Of a stretch of 62,221 nt of DNA, positions 15,998-23,359 are shown piece by piece (within the stretch, counting starts at the first letter, position 1; each line of letters opens with the position of its first letter). The translations under genes were made by a program, and so were the position numbers. The stretch is from Planctomycetota bacterium (GTDB taxonomy: Bacteria > Planctomycetota > GCA-002687715 > DRQF01), in the NCBI GenBank assembly GCA_020639295.1, contig JACKGY010000014.1, positions 1 through 62,221 of the forward strand, in the 5' to 3' direction. Below the pieces are notes generated by a model, which had not been told where the DNA came from, searched no databases, and saw nothing but the letters and a program-made list of their open reading frames with translations.

Positions 15998-18373
15998 TCA
16001 GTTGACGCTGACCACGACCGCGTTCGAGAGGTAGACGAAGGGGGCCGCCGGCGCGGTGATCGCCGACTGGAAGGTCGCGAGCACGCCGGTCAGACCGAAG
16101 CTGGGGAAGGTGAAGGTGACGTCGAGCTGGCCGGAGGCGCCGGTGAAGAACATCGCGTCGATCGGCAGGCCGATGAAGCCGTTCTGCGCCCAGGTGATGG
16201 CATCGACGAAGACGCCGATGTTCACCGGGATGCCGTTGACGTCGACGCCGGGGCCGCCGATGTCGAACTGGCCGACACCGTTGGGGTAGCTCGCCGACGA
16301 CAGGTTGAGCGCGCCGTAGAGGACCGCGATGGCCTGGTTGGCGCCACCGTCGAAGCCCAAGCCGAAGTTGCCGCCGGCGCTGACGCTGGTGAAGAAGGGA
16401 CCACCCGCGCCGCTCGAGACGTCGGCGTGGTTGATGTTCAGGGCGCCGTTGATGTCGAAGGCGGCGAGGCCCGGACGCGAGGCCTGACCGGGCGTGGCGG
16501 CCGGGATGAAGACGCCGACGTCGTCGATCAGGTGCCCGTCCGTGGGCACCCCGAAGTTGTCGCGCTGGCGGAAGATGATCCGCATGCTGCTGGTGAGGGG
16601 CAGGCCGGCGTTGCTGGCCGCGGCGGCCAGATCGATCGAGTACTTGGTCCAGTTCGGGATCGAGCCCAGGTGGGCCTGGAGCAGGATCTCGGTGACGCCG
16701 TCGGAAAGGAAGCAGCCGTCCTCCGGGTCGTCCTCGTCGAGGGTCTCCTTGAACCAGTACTCGAGGATGCCGCCGCCGGTCAGGTCGATCAGCAGCGTGG
16801 CCTCGTTGGTCGCGTAGACTCCCGAGCCGGAGCTGTCGAGGATCAGGGCATCACCGCCCGAGACGGGCGAGACCGTGCCGGACTGGCCGACGTACTGACG
16901 GCCGGTGGCGTCCGCGCTGTAGAAGATCCACTCGCCGCCGGCCGGAAGGCCGGAGTTGAAGTTCTGGCTGTAGGGCACGGTGGCCGGCATGACCGCGTTC
17001 ACCGTGATCAGGTTGTTCTGCAGCAGGGTGTCGCTGCCGTAGGCATTGGTGACCGTGAGCTTCACCGAGTAGACGCCCGGGGTCGTGTAGACCCAGGCGG
17101 CCGAGATGGTGGTGGCGTCGGTGCTGCCGTTGTTGTCGAAGTCCCAGGCCCAGCTCGTGGGCACGCCGCTCGAGGCGTCGGTGAAGGTCACCGACTGGCC
17201 CACCAGCACCGTGGTCGCGCTGGCGGTGAAGCCGGCGGTCGGGGCCGCGGGCGCGACCAGGGCGGTGAAGGCGGCCTGGAAGGCGCTGTGCGACAGGTGC
17301 GTGCCGCTGTTGCCGCCGCCGGTGGAGGTGCAGCCGGCGTGGGTGTGGATGCCGATGGCGTCGCCGTTGGCCTCGTAGATCACGGGCGAGCCGGAGTTGC
17401 CGCCGGTCGTGTCGACCTGGTAGTTGAGCTGGCGACTCGTCGCCGAGCTGAAGTTGGTGAACTGCAGCGGGCCGCTGTGGGTCTGCAGGGTCTGGTTCTC
17501 GACCCCGGTGTCGGTGCCGTAGCCGGTGACGCGGATCGTGTCATTGGTGACCGGCACCAGCGTGGTCACGGTGAAGAAGCCACCGTTGCGGGCCGGCGCG
17601 GTCTGGCCGGCCGCGTTGGTGAACAGCTTGCAGACGCCCCAGTCGTTGCCGACGCCGCCGTTGGTGAAGGACACCGTGCTGGGGTCGACCGGGAACTGGT
17701 CGTTGATGTCGGGCGAGTGCTGGACCGCGCCCGAGGACAGGGACGGCGGCACGTTGAACTCGGCCACGGTGAGGCTGCCGCCGTCGAAGCAGTGGCCGGC
17801 GCTCAGGGCCACGCTGTTCGCGCTGGCCAGCCAGATCGTGCAGCCGGCGCTGCCGCTGGCGGTCATGAAGCGGCCGGAGCGCTGGTCGGTGGAGGCGACC
17901 CGGTCGTCGGTGGTGCCGCACTGGCTGTCGACGCCGGCGGGCAGGTTGCTGATCGAGCCGCCGAGGCCGACCAGGTAGCTGTAGATCTCGAAGCTGCCGA
18001 CGGAGCCGGGAGCGAGCCAGAGGGAGATCTCGACGCTATCGCCGTTGAAGTAGGCGCTCGAGCCCTGCCACTTGGTCATCTCGGTCGGGGTCAGGCGGTG
18101 GTGGTTGTCGTCCTGGACGCCGTGGACCTCGATGTAGTCGTTCGGTCCGAGCGACCACTGGCCGAAGATCACGCGCAGCGAGGCCGCGCCCAGGTAGCTG
18201 TAGGTCTTGGTGTGGACCTTGACGGCCTCGGGGCCGCCGGGGTGGTAGAGTTCGCCGGAGTCATGGTAATCCAGCACCTCGACCGTGCCTTGAATGGCCG
18301 TCTGGGCCTCGACCCGGCCGACCGCGAAGGTCGCCAGCAGCAGGGCGGCCAGAACCGCACGGATTCTCATCAT
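15998..18373 (-). CDS. Secreted trypsin-like protease with PKD domain and SNA-type C-terminal module
   Basis: 791 residues, signal peptide 1-23. A chymotrypsin-fold protease domain (about 140-385) has the triad His194 (SAGHC), Asp244 (GNDWGV) and Ser327 (GGNSGSPV), so it is probably active. A PKD domain follows (TSWAWDFDNNG, TTPGVYSVKLTVTN; about 395-475), then a jelly-roll-like region, then the C-terminal module ending YLSNAVVVSVN that is shared with the two LamG proteins at 9917-14172. Start chosen at the first of two ATGs, seven bases after GAGG. Probably an extracellular protease. Confidence 0.8.
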   Translation of the reverse strand: MMRIRAVLAALLLATFAVGRVEAQTAIQGTVEVLDYHDSGELYHPGGPEAVKVHTKTYSYLGAASLRVIFGQWSLGPNDYIEVHGVQDDNHHRLTPTEMTKWQGSSAYFNGDSVEISLWLAPGSVGSFEIYSYLVGLGGSISNLPAGVDSQCGTTDDRVASTDQRSGRFMTASGSAGCTIWLASANSVALSAGHCFDGGSLTVAEFNVPPSLSSGAVQHSPDINDQFPVDPSTVSFTNGGVGNDWGVCKLFTNAAGQTAPARNGGFFTVTTLVPVTNDTIRVTGYGTDTGVENQTLQTHSGPLQFTNFSSATSRQLNYQVDTTGGNSGSPVIYEANGDAIGIHTHAGCTSTGGGNSGTHLSHSAFQAAFTALVAPAAPTAGFTASATTVLVGQSVTFTDASSGVPTSWAWDFDNNGSTDATTISAAWVYTTPGVYSVKLTVTNAYGSDTLLQNNLITVNAVMPATVPYSQNFNSGLPAGGEWIFYSADATGRQYVGQSGTVSPVSGGDALILDSSGSGVYATNEATLLIDLTGGGILEYWFKETLDEDDPEDGCFLSDGVTEILLQAHLGSIPNWTKYSIDLAAAASNAGLPLTSSMRIIFRQRDNFGVPTDGHLIDDVGVFIPAATPGQASRPGLAAFDINGALNINHADVSSGAGGPFFTSVSAGGNFGLGFDGGANQAIAVLYGALNLSSASYPNGVGQFDIGGPGVDVNGIPVNIGVFVDAITWAQNGFIGLPIDAMFFTGASGQLDVTFTFPSFGLTGVLATFQSAITAPAAPFVYLSNAVVVSVN

Positions 18374-18573
18374 GGAGCACCTCTTTCTCGGTTGTCTTGA
18401 GCTTGGGAAACGGCAAAGAATCCCACGCCGGATCATAGAGACCGGGGCCCGCCGCGGCCAAAGGCGGCCTCCTTTTTACCCGGCTCTTTTCCCCCCTCGT
18501 CCCCGGCCGATCCGGACGGCGACCAGCGGCCTCACTTGAAAGCCACCGCCGCCCTGGCATGCTGAGGCCGCCG

Positions 18574-19521
18574 ATGCTCGATCGAAGCCGCACAAGCCAT
18601 CCCCGCAAACGCAGCGGATCCCGTCTCGACTGGGTCCGGATCCCGCGCTCCGTCCTCGGGGTCGAACGGAGCTTCGGCGTCTATCTGCCAGACGGTTACG
18701 GCCGCGAGACCCGTGGTTACCCGGTGCTCTACCTCTTCCGCGGTCACGAGGAGGAGTGGGCCGGCCGGCAGGATGGCCGCCCCGGCCTGAAGTCCACCCT
18801 GGACCGGATGATCGGCGCCGGCACGATCCAGCCCCTCGTCGTGGTCCTGCCCGGCTTCATGCCGCCCAGCCGTCGGCACCAGGGCGTGCCCCTCGACTGG
18901 TGCGGCGACGCCGCGGCCGAGGGCGCCGGCAACGGCCGGTTCGAGCGCCACTTCTTCGAGGTCAAGAGCCTGGTGGAGGAGCGCTTCGCGGTCCGGGTCG
19001 GGCGCCGGCACAGCGCCCTCGACGGCTTCAGCATGGGCGGCTTCAGCTCCGTCTACCTCGGCGTGAAGTATCCGCATCTCTTCGGCTCGGTCGGGGCCTA
19101 CGACGGCAGCTTCATGTGGCCCCGGCAGATCGATCCACGGCGGGCGCCTCGCGGTCGAGCCTGTCGACTCTGGTTCGGCGAGTCGACCGCGCCGATCTTC
19201 CGCGATGGCTGCGGCTGGCATCTCGAGCTGATGGAGCGCGCCAACCCGATGAGCTGGCTCAAGCTGCGCGGCGGTCGTCGGGGCCGGGAACTGCGCTCGA
19301 TGCGCTTCCACGTGCGCGCCGCGGGTACCGAGGCGGTCGGCAACCTCGATCGCAATCTGGCCCTCGACGAGGCGCTCCTCGCCGCCGGTTGCTTCAACAG
19401 CTTCCGCGACGATCCGGTGCTGTCCGGGGAGGCCCGACACGACTGGAAATGGGCGGACCGGCACCTCGAGGGCACCCTGGTCCTGCACGATCGGGTCTTC
19501 CGGCTAGGCCTGAGCTCGTAG
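18574..19521 (+). CDS. Putative esterase (esterase D / PF00756 alpha-beta hydrolase)
   Basis: 315 residues, no signal peptide. The nucleophile elbow GFSMGGFSS and the surrounding YPHLFGSVGAYDGSF match the putative-esterase family (antigen 85 / esterase D like). VYLPDGYGRETRGYPVLYLFRG is the typical first strand region. I prefer the ATG at 18574, preceded by GAGG, over one 15 bases upstream. The 3' end overlaps the convergent HAD gene by 18 bp. Substrate unknown. Confidence 0.75.
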   Translation: MLDRSRTSHPRKRSGSRLDWVRIPRSVLGVERSFGVYLPDGYGRETRGYPVLYLFRGHEEEWAGRQDGRPGLKSTLDRMIGAGTIQPLVVVLPGFMPPSRRHQGVPLDWCGDAAAEGAGNGRFERHFFEVKSLVEERFAVRVGRRHSALDGFSMGGFSSVYLGVKYPHLFGSVGAYDGSFMWPRQIDPRRAPRGRACRLWFGESTAPIFRDGCGWHLELMERANPMSWLKLRGGRRGRELRSMRFHVRAAGTEAVGNLDRNLALDEALLAAGCFNSFRDDPVLSGEARHDWKWADRHLEGTLVLHDRVFRLGLSS

Positions 19522-20229
19522 GAATTCGTCGGCGGCGACGAAGGAGGTGGCGATCCAGTCGAGGTCGATCGCCTGCTCGATCAGGACCGCCGGCTCGGTG
19601 TAGCCGCAGAGGATGGCGAGGCAGCGGATGCGCGCGGCGCGGGCCAGGGCCAGGTCGGGCAGGCCGTCGCCGACCATCACCGTCTCCTCGCGTGGCGCCC
19701 CGGTCTGATCGAGGATGTAGTCCACCAGGCTCGGGTCCGGCTTGAGCGGCAGGGGATTGCCCTCGTCGTCGAGCGCGCCGCCACCGATCACCAGCTCGAA
19801 GTAGTTGATCACGCCGAGCCGGCGCAGGATCTCCTCGGCGATCCGCAGCGGCTTGTTGGTGAGGATGACCTGGGCCGCCCCTTCCTTCTGCCAGTGCCGC
19901 AGGGCCTTCTCGACGCCCGGCACCAGCTTGGTGTCGATCACCGGATCCTCGGAGTAGAAGCCGACGAAGAGGTCCATCATCTCCTGCATGTCGGCCCCGG
20001 TGCGCGGCAGGTGCCGGGCGGGCCGCAGGGCCGGGTCCTCGACGATGCCGAGCACGCCCCGTTCCAGGAGTCGCCGGGCGCCGCCGCCGATGAAGGAGCG
20101 CACCTCCCATTCGTCGAGGGCCGGCAGGGCGTAGTGGTCGCGGACCCGGTTCAGGGCCACGGCGATGTCGGCGGCCGAGTCGATCAGCGTGCCGTCGAGG
20201 TCGTAGATGATCGCGGTGATGCCTGCCAT
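19504..20229 (-). CDS. HAD-superfamily hydrolase, phosphoglycolate-phosphatase-like
   Basis: 241 residues. HAD motif I is YDLDGTLIDS (Asp nucleophile), motif II VILTNKP, and motifs III/IV LKPDPS and MVGDGLPD. The helical cap after motif I (VALNRVRDHYALP) is that of Gph-type phosphatases, so phosphoglycolate or another small phosphate ester is the likely substrate. The ATG at 20229 follows GGGGGGAG. Its end overlaps the convergent esterase gene. Confidence 0.8.
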   Translation of the reverse strand: MAGITAIIYDLDGTLIDSAADIAVALNRVRDHYALPALDEWEVRSFIGGGARRLLERGVLGIVEDPALRPARHLPRTGADMQEMMDLFVGFYSEDPVIDTKLVPGVEKALRHWQKEGAAQVILTNKPLRIAEEILRRLGVINYFELVIGGGALDDEGNPLPLKPDPSLVDYILDQTGAPREETVMVGDGLPDLALARAARIRCLAILCGYTEPAVLIEQAIDLDWIATSFVAADEFLRAQA

Positions 20230-20423
20230 GGACTCCCCCCGTTGAGCTCGACTCGGGCCGGTGCGAGACGACGATCGAGCGGACCCGGGGGTCGCGACCG
20301 TCGCGCCAGAGTGAGTTTTAACGATGCCGGCGCCGAGGAGAATCCCCCCGGGGCGGAATTGGCCTCGGCGCCGTTCCAACGGGCCTTTGGCGGCAGCCGC
20401 CGAGGTCGTATCGTCGCCTCGCC

Positions 20424-21059
20424 ATGAGTCTCGACAAGCACGTTCCCGAGGGTTTCATCATCCCCGATTGCGCCAGCGATCGGGTCGAGTTCTGGCGACC
20501 CTTCTGGGCGGCCAGGGTCTCGCCCTGGGATCTGGGCCGCGCTCATCCCGAGATCGCGGCGCGGCGCGCGCGGCTCGGGAGCGGCGGTCGGGCCTACGTG
20601 CCCGGCTGCGGCCTGGGTCACGACGCGCTCGGCCTCGCCGAGGCCGGCTACGCGGTGACCGCGGTCGACTTCTGCCCCGAACTCGAGCCCCTGGTGCGGC
20701 CCCGGCTGGAGGCCCGCGCGATCCGCTTCGAGCTGCGTGACGCCCTGGCCCTGACCGAGGGCGAACACTACGACCTGTGGTGGGATCACACCTTCCTCTG
20801 CGCCCTGCCGCGGGAGCTGCGTCCGGACTGGGCCCGGGCCCTCGGGCGCGCGCTCGCCAGGGGCGGGTTGCTCGCCGCCCTGGTCTTCCCCTCCGGCAAG
20901 CCGGTGGAGGCGGGCGGTCCACCCTTCGGACTCGAGACCGCCGACCTGGTCGCGCTGCTCGGCGACCGCGCCCGGCTGCTCGTCGACGAGGATTGCCTCG
21001 AGCCGGCCCGACCCGCCGGCGAGCGTTTCGCCCTGTTCGAGATCCTGCCCGAGGCCTGA
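20424..21059 (+). CDS. TPMT-family SAM-dependent methyltransferase
   Basis: 211 residues. WRPFWAARVSPWDLGRAHPEI and the SAM-binding VPGCGLGHDALGLAEAGY, followed by VTAVDFCPE, are characteristic of thiopurine S-methyltransferase-like proteins. These methylate S, Se, Te or halide nucleophiles. Given the selenoprotein candidates nearby, a role in selenium or tellurium volatilisation is possible but unproven. Divergent from the HAD gene by 194 bp. Confidence 0.75.
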   Translation: MSLDKHVPEGFIIPDCASDRVEFWRPFWAARVSPWDLGRAHPEIAARRARLGSGGRAYVPGCGLGHDALGLAEAGYAVTAVDFCPELEPLVRPRLEARAIRFELRDALALTEGEHYDLWWDHTFLCALPRELRPDWARALGRALARGGLLAALVFPSGKPVEAGGPPFGLETADLVALLGDRARLLVDEDCLEPARPAGERFALFEILPEA

Positions 21060-21072
21060 GCCCCGGTCGGGC

Positions 21073-22161
21073 TCAGATCAGGCCGCGCTCCCGCAACCGG
21101 CCGTAGCCGCTCTTGACCTCGTCGTAGATCAGCCGGATCCGCTCGTCGTGGCTGATGAAGGCGCTCTTCATCGCGTTGACCGCGAGCTTCTCGAGGTCGG
21201 GAGCGCCGAGGCCGAAGACCTGATGGGCGATCAGGTACTCCTCGGTCATGCTGGTCCGCGACATCAGGCGGTTGTCGGTGTTCAGCGTCACCCGGAACTG
21301 ACCGACGAAGTAGGCCATGAAGGGGTGCGAGGCCAGGTCGGGGACCGCCCCGGTGTGGACGTTGCTGGACAGGCAGATCTCGAGCGGGATGCGGCGGTCG
21401 CGGACGTAGGCCGCGAGCGTGCCCATGCGCGTGATCACGCCGTTCTCGATCATCATGTCCTCGGCCAGACGGGTGCAGTGACCGATGCGGTGGGCCCCGC
21501 AGTACTGCAGGGCCTGCCAGATCGAGGCCTTGCCGAAGGCCTCGCCGGCGTGGATGGTGATGTTGAAGTTCTCGCGCTGGCAGTAGTGGAAGGCGTCGAG
21601 GTGCGCCTTCGGCGGGTGGCCCATCTCGTCGCCGGCGAGGTCGAAGCCGACCGCGCCGCGGTTGCGGAAGGCGACCGCGAGTTCGGCCATCTGCAGCGAG
21701 ATCTCCGGGCTCATGTTGCGCAGGGCGCAGACGATCAGGCCCCAGGTCATGCCGGTGCTGGCCGCGCCCTCGCGCAGGCCTTCGATCACCGCGGTCATCA
21801 CCTGCTCGTAGTTGAGCCCCTCGCCGGTGTGGAGCATCGGGGCGAAGCGGACCTCGGTGTAGACGACGCCGTCGGCGTGCAGATCCTCGATCAGCTCGCG
21901 GGCGACCCGGCGCAGGGAGTTCTCGTCCTGCATCAGGCCGCAGGTGACGCCGAAGCCTTCGAGATACTCGCTCAGGCTGCCGCGATTCGCCCCGCGGAAG
22001 AACCAGTCCGCCAGCTCCGCCGGATCCTCGGTGGGTAGGCTCTTCTTCTGCTCCCGCGCCAGCTCGATCACGGTCTGCGGGCGGAGTCCGCCGTCCAGAT
22101 GGTCGTGCAGGAGAACCTTCGGCATCTGCTGGATGATCGTCCGGTCGAGCGTCACGCTCAT
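21073..22161 (-). CDS. add: Adenosine deaminase
   Basis: 362 residues, cytosolic. Metal and catalytic motifs are present in order: HDHLDG near residue 19, HAGE (catalytic Glu), HRIGH, and LNTDNRLMS in place of the commoner TDDP; the TDNRLMS form is found in actinobacterial-type enzymes. It converts adenosine to inosine in purine salvage. The ATG at 22161 follows AAGGAG by eight bases. It is 13 bp downstream of the thiolase-like gene on the same strand, so they may share a transcript. Confidence 0.9.
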   Translation of the reverse strand: MSVTLDRTIIQQMPKVLLHDHLDGGLRPQTVIELAREQKKSLPTEDPAELADWFFRGANRGSLSEYLEGFGVTCGLMQDENSLRRVARELIEDLHADGVVYTEVRFAPMLHTGEGLNYEQVMTAVIEGLREGAASTGMTWGLIVCALRNMSPEISLQMAELAVAFRNRGAVGFDLAGDEMGHPPKAHLDAFHYCQRENFNITIHAGEAFGKASIWQALQYCGAHRIGHCTRLAEDMMIENGVITRMGTLAAYVRDRRIPLEICLSSNVHTGAVPDLASHPFMAYFVGQFRVTLNTDNRLMSRTSMTEEYLIAHQVFGLGAPDLEKLAVNAMKSAFISHDERIRLIYDEVKSGYGRLRERGLI

Positions 22162-22174
22162 GCTTCTGACTCCT

Positions 22175-23359
22175 TCAGTCCACTTCGACGAGGACGGCGC
22201 TGGCCTGACCGCCGCCCTGGGCCATGATCGCGACGCCACGCCGCGCGCCGCGCTGTTTCAGCTCCCGCGCCAGGTCGAGGAGCATGCGCGGGCCGCTGGC
22301 GGCGCCCGCGTGTCCGATGGCGATCGCGCCACCGGCGACGTTGATCCGGTCGCCGGCGATCTCGCCCGGGGCTTCGCCCGGGAGTCGGTGGCGACGCCAG
22401 AGCCTGGCCGAACCGGCCAGGGCATGGGCGGCGAGGATCTCACCCGCGAAGCTCTCGTGGATCTCGAACAGGTCGATCTGGTCGAGGCCGAGGCCGCACT
22501 GATCGAGGAGACCGCGCAGGGCCGCGAGTCCGGCCACCACCGGCAGACGGGTCCCCTGGGCGCGGGTGCAGCCGAAGCGCAGCCGGGCCAGGTATCCGGA
22601 CTCCGGTCGCGGCTCGGAGCGCGCGAGCAGCAGGAAGGCCGCGCCGTCGGCGGGGATCTGGAGATGGCCCGCGGTGCAGCGGCCCTCCGGACCAACCAGC
22701 GTCTTCAGCCGGCCGAGCCAGTCGAGGTCCTCCTCGGCGGCGGCGCCACGATCGCCATCCACCAGCTCGGTCGCGGTCACGACGGGAACGAGGTCGCGGC
22801 GGCGCCGGCCGATGGCCATGCGGGCGCGGCGTCGACTCATGAAGGCGTACTCGTCGAGCTCGCGACGATCGAAACCGAACTGGGCTCCCAGCTCCTCGGC
22901 CGGGCGTACCAGGTTGGCGGCATGGTCTTCGCCCGGCGCCGGGGCCCGGCGGCGCGGGCCGCGGACCTCGCCGGGGCGGAGGCCGAGCTCGGCGCTGGTG
23001 GCGGCATAGCCGCCGGCGATCACCAGGCCCGGGCCGGTGGTCGCGGTGGCCCGGATCAGCTCGACGATGCCGGCGAGACCCGCGTCCTGGCCGAGGGCCG
23101 TGGTACGGCCGAGGCAGCGCTCGTCGAGGCCGGTCCGGAGGACCAACCGGCGGGCCGGGTCCATGGTGGTCGACTCGGCCCGCTCCAGGCCGAGCTGGAG
23201 CAGTTCGCAACCCTCGCGGTACGCGGCGCGACCCTGCAGCAGGTGGAGGATCACCTGTCTCGCCAGCTCGGAACCCCCGAGACCGGCGAGCGCGCCGCCG
23301 GCGCGCGTGAAGGGCGTCCGCGCGCCATCGATGAGGAGGAGGCCCGCGTCGGCGCTCAT
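22175..23359 (-). CDS. Thiolase-fold protein lacking both catalytic cysteines
   Basis: 394 residues with thiolase fold signatures: DGARTPFTRAGG at the start, FEIHESFA (E-x-H-E-x-F-A as in FadI/FadA) and GGAIAIGHAGAASGPRM with the conserved His. The nucleophile Cys segment (R-A-C-A-T-S in FadI) reads GRTTALGQDAG here, and the C-terminal Cys (TACAAGG in FadI) reads MAQGGGQ. Both Cys therefore seem to be missing, so normal thiolysis is unlikely. It overlaps the FadJ-like gene by four bases (ATGA), as in fadIJ/fadBA-type operons. It may be a non-catalytic beta subunit, a lyase-like relative, or active on another chemistry. Confidence 0.75.
   Translation of the reverse strand: MSADAGLLLIDGARTPFTRAGGALAGLGGSELARQVILHLLQGRAAYREGCELLQLGLERAESTTMDPARRLVLRTGLDERCLGRTTALGQDAGLAGIVELIRATATTGPGLVIAGGYAATSAELGLRPGEVRGPRRRAPAPGEDHAANLVRPAEELGAQFGFDRRELDEYAFMSRRRARMAIGRRRRDLVPVVTATELVDGDRGAAAEEDLDWLGRLKTLVGPEGRCTAGHLQIPADGAAFLLLARSEPRPESGYLARLRFGCTRAQGTRLPVVAGLAALRGLLDQCGLGLDQIDLFEIHESFAGEILAAHALAGSARLWRRHRLPGEAPGEIAGDRINVAGGAIAIGHAGAASGPRMLLDLARELKQRGARRGVAIMAQGGGQASAVLVEVD

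Noticed and set aside
18449..18476. Terminator-like CCGCC/GGCGG hairpin followed by CCTCCTTTTTA on the plus strand
   Set aside because: It lies in a divergent region with no plus-strand gene upstream to terminate; it could be an attenuator for the esterase gene but support is too weak to list.
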